A DNA stretch of 15,532 nt from Competibacteraceae bacterium UBA2788 (GCA_002352185.1 DEHY01000164.1:1-15532); one strand, 5' to 3'. Shown: positions 1 to 6,698, counted from the first letter of the stretch. Numbers and translations: made by a program. The notes: generated by a model from the letters alone, not told the origin.

Positions 1-19
1 TACAAGCAACAGTTAAAAA

Positions 20-54
20 CCCCTCGCCCGCTGGGCCAGGGGCTGGGGTGAGGG
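20..54 (-). terminator. REP-like hairpin acting as rho-independent terminator of the M16 protease gene
   Basis: The arms CCCCT (20-24) plus GCCC (26-29) pair with GGGC (33-36) plus AGGGG (38-42), with one C/C mismatch and a 3-nt loop. Read on the minus strand, the hairpin lies just past the protease stop codon and is followed by TTTTT (from 19-15), the layout of an intrinsic terminator. The flanking CTGGGGTGAGGG (43-54) beside a CCCTCGCCC-type palindrome resembles a REP-like repeat that, from memory, is widely scattered in proteobacterial genomes. No second copy is seen in this window, so the repeat identity rests on family knowledge. Confidence 0.7.
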
Positions 55-59
55 AATAT

Positions 60-1436
60 TCAGTGAATCGCATGATCCGTCGCTGCACCGGGCGCAGGCG
101 GGCGACGACCATCCAGCGGCAGCGGCTCCAGCGTCGCCACGGTCAGCCGGTCATCGGTCAAATAGTTGCGGGCCACTTCGCGCACCTGCTCCGGCGTCAC
201 GGCTTGAATCCGCTGCACATAGTCATCAAGCCGGTTCCAGCCCAGCCCGACCGTTTCCAGAATGCCCAGCCGCATCCCCTGATAAAACATCGAATCCTGC
301 TGGTAGACATCGGCGGCGACCACCTGGGCGATCACTCGCGCCAGCTCGTCGGCGCTGATCAGTTCTTCACGCAGTCGCGCCACTTCGGCGCGCAGCGCCC
401 GTTCCAGTTCGGCGCTGGTGCGGCCCGGCGCGGGATTTCCGGCCAGCATGAACAGTTCATCCAGCCGCGAAGTCGGGCTATAGCTCGTACCCACAGCAGC
501 CGCAATCTGGGAACCGCGCACCAGATTGCGGCTCAGGCGGGCGCTGCTGCCGGCGTCGAGAATGCCATCCAGCACCGCCAGCGCGTAGGGTTCCCACGCC
601 TGGGCAGCCGTCTTCAGCGTCGGCGCTTTGTAACCGAGCGCGATATAGGGCAATTCTGCGGGCGTCTTCACCACGATCCGCCGCTCGCCCAATTGCGGCG
701 GTTCCACGGTCGGCCTGGGCGGAACCAGATCGCTGGGCGGCAGCGGGCCGAAGTGCTTTTCCGCCAGATCGCGGACTTTGGCCGGGTCAACATCGCCGAC
801 GACTACCAGTGTCGCGTTGTTCGGCGCATACCATTGCTGATACCAGCGGCGCAAATCCTCCGGGGTGATGGCCTGGATATCCTGCATCCAGCCGATGACC
901 GGATGGCGATAGGGGCTGGTGACGTAGGCGGCGGCCAGGAATTGCTCCTGAGTCAGCGCTTCAGGTTGATCCTCGGTGCGCAGCCGGCGCTCCTCGATCA
1001 CCACCTGGGTCTCTTTGGTCACGTCCTCCGGCTTTAACAGCAAATGGCGCATTCGATCCGCTTCCAGCCGGAAGCTGAGTTCCAGCCGGTCTTTTTCCAG
1101 CGTTTGAAAATAGGCGGTGTAATCGCGGCTGGTGAAAGCGTTTTCGTCCCCGCCGTTGGCGGCGATGAGGCGGGAAAACTCGCCGCCCGGCGCCTCCGGC
1201 GTGCCCTTGAACATCAGGTGTTCCAGCAGGTGGGAAATGCCGGTCAGGCCGCTGGGTTCGTAGCTGGATCCCACTTTGTACCAGACTTGCGAGACTACCA
1301 CGGGAGCGCGATGATCCTCGCGCACCAGCACCTTCAAGCCGTTGGCCAGCGTGAATTCATGGACGGGCGTCGCGGCGAAGGTCGCGGGGGCCAGCGCCAG
1401 CCAGAGTATTGTGATGATCAGGCGACTGCTTGACAT
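60..1436 (-). CDS. Exported M16 family zinc metalloprotease (insulinase/pitrilysin type)
   Basis: This is a predicted 458-residue periplasmic peptidase of family M16. An N-terminal hydrophobic segment ending near residue 22 (LALAPATFAA) looks like a Sec signal peptide. The inverted zinc motif HLLEH is at residues 69-73, and the third zinc ligand is a glutamate at 148 or 149 in VVIEERR, about 75 residues downstream as the family requires. RRWYQQWYAPNNATLVVVGDV marks the end of the catalytic M16 domain; a second M16-like domain follows. The ATG at 1436 was chosen because GGAG lies just upstream and the signal peptide starts there; the longer frame up to 1598 adds a basic, low-quality N-terminus. 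In related bacteria the active protease gene is often followed by an inactive paralogue, but here a terminator follows directly, so it stands alone in this window. The substrate is unknown. Confidence 0.93.
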   Translation of the reverse strand: MSSSRLIITILWLALAPATFAATPVHEFTLANGLKVLVREDHRAPVVVSQVWYKVGSSYEPSGLTGISHLLEHLMFKGTPEAPGGEFSRLIAANGGDENAFTSRDYTAYFQTLEKDRLELSFRLEADRMRHLLLKPEDVTKETQVVIEERRLRTEDQPEALTQEQFLAAAYVTSPYRHPVIGWMQDIQAITPEDLRRWYQQWYAPNNATLVVVGDVDPAKVRDLAEKHFGPLPPSDLVPPRPTVEPPQLGERRIVVKTPAELPYIALGYKAPTLKTAAQAWEPYALAVLDGILDAGSSARLSRNLVRGSQIAAAVGTSYSPTSRLDELFMLAGNPAPGRTSAELERALRAEVARLREELISADELARVIAQVVAADVYQQDSMFYQGMRLGILETVGLGWNRLDDYVQRIQAVTPEQVREVARNYLTDDRLTVATLEPLPLDGRRPPAPGAATDHAIH

Positions 1437-1504
1437 GAGTTCTCCGGGTTCGATGGGTTCCGAGTTTCGATTCCGGTCGTTGGGCAGCGGGCGGGGGCAA
1501 GGGT

Positions 1505-1665
1505 TCAGCGCGGCGGCAACAGGGCGTCGGGGTCGCCCGGCAGTCGTGCGGCCAGTTGGGCAAAGTCGAGAACGGCCAGGCCGGGGTATTCGCGTCAAAG
1601 ATCAACGCATTAACATCAATGCTTCGGACTGTTTTGTTGATCACAATCAACAGGTTAACTTTCAT
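1505..1665 (-). pseudogene. Possible small frameshifted coding remnant upstream of the M16 protease
   Basis: One minus-strand frame starts with ATG at 1665 and reads MKVNLLIVINKTV...LIFDANTP. At the CCCC run near 1585 the sense continues better in another frame, which reads YPGLAVLDFAQLAARL, then LPGDPDALLPPR and a TGA stop at 1505-1507. That tail looks like a genuine hydrophobic/acidic protein C-terminus. The 161-nt span is not a multiple of three, which fits one indel. The protein family is not recognised. The FNR-type palindrome lies inside the first part, which argues that the region is regulatory now. The alternative is that both pieces are chance open frames in GC-rich DNA. Confidence 0.25.
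1637..1650. promoter_or_regulatory. FNR/ANR-type operator
   Basis: TTGATCACAATCAA matches the FNR/ANR consensus TTGAT-N4-ATCAA at all ten specified positions, and the symmetry extends one base each way to 7-bp arms. FNR activates class II promoters when centred at -41.5. The site centre is 1643.5, which predicts start points near 1685 (toward pncC) or 1602 (toward the protease). The matching -10 positions read ATTAAA (1673-1678, plus) and GTTAAT (1614-1609, minus; four of six consensus bases). The minus direction therefore looks slightly better, but either or both genes could be controlled. Confidence 0.6.
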
Positions 1666-1776
1666 AGGCATCATTAAATTCAGATCGGGACTTGACCGGA
1701 GTTCGATAAACGGAGCGCTTGTCAATCACTGCTTTTTACAGGATTACCCTTTCAATATCTCAGTAGGGAGGCCGCT

Positions 1777-2289
1777 GTGTCCGCATCCAATCCAGGGCAT
1801 CAGAATCTTTACGAATTAGCCGCGCAGGTGAGCGTCGCCTTGCGCACCCGCAACCGAACCCTGTCCACCGCCGAATCCTGCACTGGCGGCTGGATCGCCA
1901 AGGTCGTTACCGACGTGCCCGGCAGTTCCGGCTGGTTTGACCGGGGTTTTGTCTCTTACAGCAATGCCGCCAAGAGTGATCAGCTGGGAGTAAGCGCCGC
2001 AACCATCGCCAGCTACGGCGCAGTCAGCGCCGAGGTCGTAGCTGAAATGGCAGCCGGCGCGCTGGAGCGCAGCCGCGCCGATGTGACCCTGGCGGTCAGC
2101 GGGATTGCCGGCCCCGACGGCGGCAGTCCGGACAAGCCGGTGGGCACGGTATACCTGGCCTGGGCATTGCGGGAGGGTCCGATTCGCACCGAACGCCGGC
2201 ATTTTGCCGGCAGCCGCGACGAAGTCCGCCTGGCGTCGGTCGCCGCTGCTCTGCAAGGGGTGCTGGATGTCTTCGCCCTCTACCACTGA
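1777..2289 (+). CDS. pncC: Nicotinamide-nucleotide amidase (CinA C-terminal domain family)
   Basis: The 170-residue protein matches the stand-alone CinA C-terminal domain, which deamidates nicotinamide mononucleotide to nicotinate mononucleotide in pyridine nucleotide salvage in the cytoplasm. The signature TAESCTGG is at residues 31-38, SGIAGPDGG at 108-116 and KPVGTVY at 120-126; all are hallmarks of the family, and the length is typical (about 160-170). The start is GTG at 1777, five bases after a near-perfect ribosome binding site, AGGGAGG (1765-1771). The gene overlaps the downstream thpR by 23 bases, indicating co-transcription. The N-terminal competence domain of full-length CinA is absent, as is usual for PncC. 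Confidence 0.93.
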   Translation: MSASNPGHQNLYELAAQVSVALRTRNRTLSTAESCTGGWIAKVVTDVPGSSGWFDRGFVSYSNAAKSDQLGVSAATIASYGAVSAEVVAEMAAGALERSRADVTLAVSGIAGPDGGSPDKPVGTVYLAWALREGPIRTERRHFAGSRDEVRLASVAAALQGVLDVFALYH

Positions 2290-2800
2290 CCATCGACGGC
2301 GGCTGTTTCTGGCGTTGTGGCCGGAGAACGCCGAACGCCGGCAAATAGCCGAACTGGCGGCAAGCGTTGCCGGAGGGCGGCGGGTGCGCGACGCCCATCT
2401 GCATCTAACGCTGGTGTTTCTGGGCGCTACCGACAGCGCCCGCCTGGCCGCTTACGAGGCGGCGCTGGCGGACCTGGCGGTGCCGACGCTGGACTTGATC
2501 CTGGATCGCTACGGCTATTGGCCGCAGCCACGCATTCTGTGGCTGGGCTCCAGCCACACCCCGCCAGAACTGTACGAACTGGTGGCCGATTTGAACCAGC
2601 GGTTGCGCGGCTGCGGATTTGTTCCCGAACGGCGAGCGTTCCAGGCGCATGTCACCCTCGCCCGCAAGTATCCCGGCCCAGCCCCGATGCAACCGCCAAT
2701 CACGCCGGTGCGTTGGCGCATCGGGGCAGTGGCCTTGGTCGAATCGCTCCGGGAAGCAGACGGATCGTGCTATCAGGTTCTGCGCCGCTGGCCGGATTGA
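2267..2800 (+). CDS. thpR: RNA 2',3'-cyclic phosphodiesterase (2H/LigT family)
   Basis: This 177-residue protein belongs to the 2H phosphoesterase superfamily, whose bacterial LigT/ThpR members open 2',3'-cyclic phosphates at RNA ends to a 2'-phosphate and can join tRNA halves in vitro. The two catalytic H-x-T-L motifs are HLTL at residues 46-49 and HVTL at 128-131. The N-terminal RLFLALWP strand is typical. ATG 2267 was chosen because the family fold begins right after it and AAGGGG lies six bases upstream; this places the start inside the 3' end of pncC, in another frame. The longer open frame from 2105 only reads antisense-like sequence within pncC. Translational coupling to pncC is likely. 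Confidence 0.92.
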   Translation: MSSPSTTDHRRRLFLALWPENAERRQIAELAASVAGGRRVRDAHLHLTLVFLGATDSARLAAYEAALADLAVPTLDLILDRYGYWPQPRILWLGSSHTPPELYELVADLNQRLRGCGFVPERRAFQAHVTLARKYPGPAPMQPPITPVRWRIGAVALVESLREADGSCYQVLRRWPD

Positions 2801-2810
2801 GCATCGAGCA

Positions 2811-3002
2811 TCACCCCGGGCCATGCCGCTCCCAACCCGCATAGGCCGCCTCGCGATAAAACACCCCTGCGCAATGCTCGCAGCCACGCTCGCGGCGCTC
2901 GCCCTTGATCGGCGGCTTGGGTGGAACCGGTGGCAGGAGATGTGGAACTTCAGAGACTGTCAATAAATTTGGTTCTTCGAGAGTTCTTGTGGAAAGCGGG
3001 GG
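2811..3002 (-). pseudogene. 5'-truncated coding remnant with proline-rich linker and CxxC pair
   Basis: A 63-codon minus-strand frame runs from an in-frame TGA (3003-3005) to a TGA at 2811-2813 and has no ATG. It reads as protein rather than noise: a PPVPPKPP linker, a charged KGERRERG stretch, then CEHCAGVFYREAAYAGWERHG to the stop. CEHC could be half of a zinc-binding site. The frame loses its upstream part exactly where the AT-rich island begins, as expected if an insertion or deletion removed the N-terminal portion. I do not recognise the family. A chance frame in GC-rich DNA remains possible. Confidence 0.35.
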
Positions 3003-3078
3003 TCAGCTCCCTATATATGTAACCTATAGTTGATGCTATATAAGAAAATTATGAACTTATTGTGTATAAAAATTGATA

Positions 3079-3122
3079 ATTTCTGTGATCGTCCTTCCAA
3101 CTTGCCTGGCCTCCACAGAAAT
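3079..3122. repeat. 9-bp inverted repeat in AT-rich gap
   Basis: ATTTCTGTG (3079-3087) is the exact reverse complement of CACAGAAAT (3114-3122), separated by 26 bases. It could form a stem-loop in a transcript or mark the ends of a small element. No T-tract follows on either strand, so a standard terminator is unlikely. Confidence 0.45.
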
Positions 3123-3187
3123 CGTCGAAGGATTGGGAATCCTACAACATCCATATTTAAGACACTATCTCCCTACAACCAATTGAT

Positions 3188-4078
3188 TCAATAGAGTTTA
3201 GTCTCGCCGGGCGGTCGCGTCTTGAAGCGCTTGTAGGCCCACAGATACTGTGTCGGCAGTGTGCGAACCGCCCCTTCTACGCCCCGGTTCATGGCCGCCA
3301 CCGACGCTTCCAGTGAGGTTGCGCCGGTCACTTCCGGCAACAGCCGCAGATGCAGCGCGAAGCCCCGGCCCAGCGGCAACCGTTCGGCCCAGGTCAGAAA
3401 TACCGGGACCCCGGTTTTCAGCGCCAGCCGCGATACGAGGGTCATGGTGCTGGCGGTGATGCCGAAAAATGGCGCAAATATCCCGTTGCTATCCCCGCTG
3501 CCACCGGGATCCTGATCGGGGAGAATGCCCAGCACTTCACCCTTGCGCAGCGCCGCCAGCAAGGCACGCACGCCGCTGGCGTCGGTGGCGACCACCTTGC
3601 CGCCCAGTCGCCCACGCCCGTAGCGGCTGAGCGCATCGAGTTCCAGCCGGCTGGGACGGTAGAGGATGGTCAGCGGATAACGGCTGGAATAATACAGGCC
3701 GGCCATTTCCCAGGCGCCCAGGTGCGGCGTGATCAGGATCGCCCCCTGCTTCTGGCGCACGGCGGAGGTCAATGCTTCTTCGCCGACAACCGATCCCTGA
3801 ACCAGATCCAGCACTCGCTCGCCGCGCCACAGCCACAGCGGCCCCAGTTCCAGCATCAGCTTGCCGGTTTCCCGCAGATTCCGCCGCAACAGACGCTTGC
3901 GGTCGGCAGCGGGCAGTTCAGGAAACGCCAGGGCCAGATTGCGGTCGGCGATTCGGCACACATCGTTGGGAAACCACCCCAGCAACCCGCTGAGCGTTGC
4001 GCCGACGGCATGCACCCACGGCAACGGCAGCAGGGCGGTCAGACGCAACAAGCCGGTGAGCCAGAACTGCCGGTTCAT
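3188..4078 (-). CDS. LpxL/HtrB-family lysophospholipid acyltransferase (lipid A late acylation type)
   Basis: This 296-residue inner-membrane-associated enzyme is of the LpxL/LpxM (HtrB/MsbB) family, which transfers secondary acyl chains to lipid A precursors. The catalytic H-x4-E motif is H119 to E124 in PHLGAWEMAG. LPDQDPG follows about 70 residues later, and the C-terminal TQYLWAYKRFKTRP is the family's characteristic ending. An N-terminal hydrophobic segment (residues about 6-35) would anchor it. The ATG at 4078 overlaps the mlaA stop codon in an ATGA arrangement, so translation is probably coupled. Length is close to the usual 290-310. Whether it adds the first or second secondary acyl chain (LpxL or LpxM), or acts on another lipid such as an aminolipid, cannot be told from sequence alone, so no symbol is given. 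Confidence 0.9.
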   Translation of the reverse strand: MNRQFWLTGLLRLTALLPLPWVHAVGATLSGLLGWFPNDVCRIADRNLALAFPELPAADRKRLLRRNLRETGKLMLELGPLWLWRGERVLDLVQGSVVGEEALTSAVRQKQGAILITPHLGAWEMAGLYYSSRYPLTILYRPSRLELDALSRYGRGRLGGKVVATDASGVRALLAALRKGEVLGILPDQDPGGSGDSNGIFAPFFGITASTMTLVSRLALKTGVPVFLTWAERLPLGRGFALHLRLLPEVTGATSLEASVAAMNRGVEGAVRTLPTQYLWAYKRFKTRPPGETKLY

Positions 4079-4821
4079 GGCAACAGCGGGTTGTCCGGAT
4101 CCGCTTCGGATTCAAGCTCCGGTTTAGGCGGATTGCCGTCGTAAACCAGATTGCGCCGCATTTGCAAATAGGCGCTGCGCCGGAACGAGTAGGGATCAAT
4201 CTGGGCGTCGGCGAAGGCCCGTTCGACCCGCAACAGTCCAGCCCGCCGGTTGATGAAGTCCAGCCCCCACAGACTCCACGTAATCGCTTCAGAATCCGTC
4301 GCCCAGGTTATCGGGTTGGTGTAGAAATTTCCGACCAGCCCGAAGGCGTCGCGCACCGTGCTCGATCCCAGGAACGGCAGCACCACGTAGTAACCTTCGC
4401 CGACCCCCCAATAGCCCAGCGTCTGGCCGAAATCCTCAGTGTGCTTGGGCAGTTTCATCCGGCTGGCGACATCAAACAGGCCAGCGATGCCGAAGGTGGT
4501 GTTAAACACGATCCGGCTGCTGTCCATTGCAGCCTGATGGAATTTGAATTGCAGCAGATCGTTAATCAGCACGACTACATCGTTAATATTACTGAAAAAA
4601 TTGCCAACGCCGGCAATGACCGGATCGGGCAGAATCGCCTGATAGGCTTGGGCAGCCGGCTTGAAAATCGCTTTGTCCACTGCGTCGTTGAACGCAAACA
4701 TGGCGCGGTTATAACTTTCCAAAGCATCAGCGTCATCGTGCGCCGGTTCGCCCGTCGAGGCGCAGCCAACCAGCAGAGCGGCGACGGCAGTGGTTAGAAA
4801 ACAGCGGCGGAACGTGTTCAT
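4075..4821 (-). CDS. mlaA: Outer-membrane phospholipid retrograde transport lipoprotein MlaA (VacJ)
   Basis: This is a 248-residue lipoprotein of the MlaA/VacJ family, which removes surface phospholipids from the outer leaflet of the outer membrane and passes them to the MlaC-MlaFEDB pathway. The signal peptide ends in the lipobox LVGC with lipidated Cys20; alanine at the next position favours outer-membrane sorting. Family hallmarks include the N-terminal ESYNRAMFAFND, the region FGIAGLFDVA and GQTLGYWGVGEGYYVVLPFLG, followed by the FINRRA segment. ATG 4821 is preferred; an in-frame TTG at 4830 adds three residues but lacks a better ribosome site. Its stop overlaps the start of the downstream acyltransferase gene, tying lipid asymmetry maintenance to lipid A acylation. 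The other mla genes are not in the window. Confidence 0.95.
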   Translation of the reverse strand: MNTFRRCFLTTAVAALLVGCASTGEPAHDDADALESYNRAMFAFNDAVDKAIFKPAAQAYQAILPDPVIAGVGNFFSNINDVVVLINDLLQFKFHQAAMDSSRIVFNTTFGIAGLFDVASRMKLPKHTEDFGQTLGYWGVGEGYYVVLPFLGSSTVRDAFGLVGNFYTNPITWATDSEAITWSLWGLDFINRRAGLLRVERAFADAQIDPYSFRRSAYLQMRRNLVYDGNPPKPELESEADPDNPLLP

Positions 4822-5063
4822 AAGGCTCAAACTGGGAAGGCGCTGGCGAAATTGCCTGAGCGGATTTTACTCCAACCGCAACTGCCGCGCATGGCGCGCC
4901 CGCACCTGCGGTCGTGCGGTTGGCGCTGAATTCAACCGCAGGATGGCGTGATGGCCGCGCAATCCATCGCCCGCCGTCAAATCCCGAGGATCCCTTTTGA
5001 GGCGCGACTATAATACAAACACTCTATAATTCACCTTTCCCTGCCTGGGAATGAGGATGATCC
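4822..5063. promoter_or_regulatory. Divergent promoter region between mlaA and the GAF/HD-GYP gene
   Basis: Two exact TATAAT hexamers on the plus strand (5009-5014 and 5025-5030) lie 34-55 bases before the HD-GYP start and could be alternative -10 boxes, but neither has a convincing -35 hexamer at 16-18 bases. On the mlaA side, CCAACCGCA (4872-4880) is the exact reverse complement of TGCGGTTGG (4915-4923), and CAACCGCA recurs directly at 4933-4940; a smaller palindrome CGCAC/GTGCG lies between the arms. This could structure the mlaA leader or be a binding site. Confidence 0.45.
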
Positions 5064-6698
5064 ATGTACCTCTTCCATTCCAGTGATTTGTTGCAATGCC
5101 TGGAACAGCTCAACCAGATTGGCATTGCGCTATCCAAAGAACGGGATACTCCGAAGTTATTGGAAACCATCCTGATCGCGGCCAAGAGCCTGCTGAATGC
5201 CGATGGTGGGACATTGTACCGGCTGAATGAGGTCACCCGGCAACTCCACTTCGAGGTCTTGCGTAACGACTCGCTCCAGCTTTACATGGGTGGAACCACG
5301 GATGCGGCGATTTCGTTTCCGCCGATCCCGCTCTACGATGAGACGGGCCGGCCCAAAACGGGCATGGTCGTGACTTATGCGGTGCTGCACGACGAGACGG
5401 TCGTGATTGATGACGCTTACGCCGACCAGAATTTCGATTTTTCGGGAACCCGGCGTTTCGATCAGAAGACCGGCTATCGTTCCCGCTCCTTTTTGACCGT
5501 GCCGATGAAGAATCACGAAAACCAGATCATCGGCGTGTTCCAGCTGATCAACGCCCTTGATCCTGAAAGCGGAAAGGTTCGCACCTTCTCGCCGGCTGAC
5601 CGGCAACTGGCGGAATCGCTGGCTTCCCAGGCGGCTATCGCTTTAACCAATCACCACTTGATCAGCCAGCTTCAGACCTTGTTCGAGGCGCTGATCGAAC
5701 TGATCAACACCGCCATCGATCACAAATCGCCCTACACCGGCGCGCACTGTCAGCGGGTGCCGGTTTTGACCATGATGATCGCTGAGGCGGCCCGTCGCTC
5801 CGAACGGGGTCGGCTGAAGGATTTTCATCCCACGCCTGATGAACTGTACGAACTGAAGATTGCCGGGCTGCTGCACGACTGCGGCAAGATCGCCACTCCG
5901 GTGCATGTGGTGGACAAGGCTACCAAGCTGGAAACCCTGTTCGACCGCATTCACCAGGTCGATACCCGCTTTGAAGTGCTTAAGCGCGATGCCGAAATTG
6001 ACTGCCTCAAGGCTAGGCTGGCCGCAGTGGAACGCGGAGACAGGGCGGCGATTCCGGGTTTGGAGCAGCGCTTTTACGACCGGCTGGCGGAATTGGACGC
6101 GGCTCGCGATCATGTGCGCCGTTGCAATACCGGCGGAGAATTCATGTCGCCGGAGGCGCAGGAGCGGGTCCGGCAGATCGCCGCTTACCGCTGGGTCGGC
6201 CCGGAGGGTCAGGAACGCGATTTCCTGTCCGGGGATGAGGTCGCTAATCTCTGTATTGCCAAGGGCACTCTGAATCCTGACGAGCGTGCGATCATCGAGG
6301 AGCATGTGGCGCTGACCATGCGGATGCTGAAGACGCTGCCCTGGCCGAAAACCCTGCGCAATGTGCCTGAGTACGCCGGCAGCCATCATGAAAAACTCGA
6401 CGGCGGCGGCTATCATCGCGGCCTGCGTGGGCCGGAATTGACCACGCAAGCCCGCATTATCTGTTTGGCTGATGTATTTGAAGCCCTGACCGCCCGCGAC
6501 CGGCCTTACAAACCGGGTAAACCGCTCAGCGAAGTCCTCAACATTCTGGGTCGGATGGTGCAGGATCAGCAGATCGATCCTGATCTGTTCGACGTGTTCG
6601 TCCGCAATGGCCTCTGGCTGGACTATGCCCGGCAGTACTTGCAGCCGGAACAAATTGACGCAGTGGACGTTGACCGGATTCCCGGCTACACCCCGTAG
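5064..6698 (+). CDS. GAF sensor / HD-GYP domain protein, putative c-di-GMP phosphodiesterase
   Basis: This is a 544-residue cytoplasmic two-domain protein. Residues about 10-195 form a GAF sensory domain (RSRSFLTVPMKNHENQIIGVFQLIN is typical). Residues about 205-520 are an HD-GYP domain, whose members hydrolyse cyclic di-GMP with a two- or three-metal centre. Expected metal ligands are kept: H228, H271-D272 (HDCGK), H414, H441-H442 (HHEKLDGGGY) and D470. Two oddities stand out. The GYP signature reads GGGYH at 447-451, with histidine for proline. About 115 extra residues (roughly 285-400, charged and partly helical) sit between the HD motif and the next conserved helix. The start has GAGGAT about eight bases upstream. 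It heads a cluster with a cyclic-nucleotide-binding protein 49 bases downstream. Activity on c-di-GMP is inferred. Confidence 0.9.
   Translation: MYLFHSSDLLQCLEQLNQIGIALSKERDTPKLLETILIAAKSLLNADGGTLYRLNEVTRQLHFEVLRNDSLQLYMGGTTDAAISFPPIPLYDETGRPKTGMVVTYAVLHDETVVIDDAYADQNFDFSGTRRFDQKTGYRSRSFLTVPMKNHENQIIGVFQLINALDPESGKVRTFSPADRQLAESLASQAAIALTNHHLISQLQTLFEALIELINTAIDHKSPYTGAHCQRVPVLTMMIAEAARRSERGRLKDFHPTPDELYELKIAGLLHDCGKIATPVHVVDKATKLETLFDRIHQVDTRFEVLKRDAEIDCLKARLAAVERGDRAAIPGLEQRFYDRLAELDAARDHVRRCNTGGEFMSPEAQERVRQIAAYRWVGPEGQERDFLSGDEVANLCIAKGTLNPDERAIIEEHVALTMRMLKTLPWPKTLRNVPEYAGSHHEKLDGGGYHRGLRGPELTTQARIICLADVFEALTARDRPYKPGKPLSEVLNILGRMVQDQQIDPDLFDVFVRNGLWLDYARQYLQPEQIDAVDVDRIPGYTP

Larger units (their letters stand above)
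1437..1776. other. Divergent intergenic region between the M16 protease gene and pncC
   Basis: About 340 bp hold no intact gene. Both flanking genes start here in opposite directions, so promoters for both should lie inside. What I see is a perfect FNR-type palindrome (1637-1650), a short broken coding remnant on the minus strand (1505-1665), and weak -10-like hexamers at the distances expected for FNR-activated promoters. The half nearest pncC (about 1600-1760) is clearly richer in A+T than the surrounding genes. Confidence 0.7.
2801..3187. other. Intergenic gap with gene remnant and AT-rich island
   Basis: This 387-bp gap separates the convergent ends of thpR (plus) and the acyltransferase gene (minus). 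The first 200 bp are GC-rich and contain an antisense coding remnant (2811-3002). From about 3003 to 3180 the composition drops sharply to AT-rich, with repeated TATA-like words (CTATATA twice), a 9-bp inverted repeat (3079-3122) and a small palindrome AGGATT-GGG-AATCCT (3129-3143). No T-tract terminator is evident for either flanking gene. Confidence 0.6.

Noticed and set aside
48..1037. Plus-strand open frame (329 codons) across the M16 protease gene
   Set aside because: It is antisense to a gene with clear zinc-protease motifs; the product is low-complexity Arg/Gln/His-rich and has no ribosome site of note.
1437..1598. N-terminal extension of the M16 protease up to 1598
   Set aside because: It would place the signal peptide internally, and the extension is Arg/Pro-rich; ATG 1436 has a GGAG site and a proper signal peptide.
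2105..2266. N-terminal extension of thpR to 2105
   Set aside because: It is an out-of-frame reading of pncC; the 2H fold and ribosome site support ATG 2267.
3129..3143. AGGATT-GGG-AATCCT palindrome as acyltransferase terminator
   Set aside because: The 6-bp stem is weak and no T-run follows on the minus strand.
3350..4144. Plus-strand open frame (264 codons) across the acyltransferase gene
   Set aside because: It is a shadow of the LpxL-type gene; the translation is Gln/Arg/His-rich with no family features.
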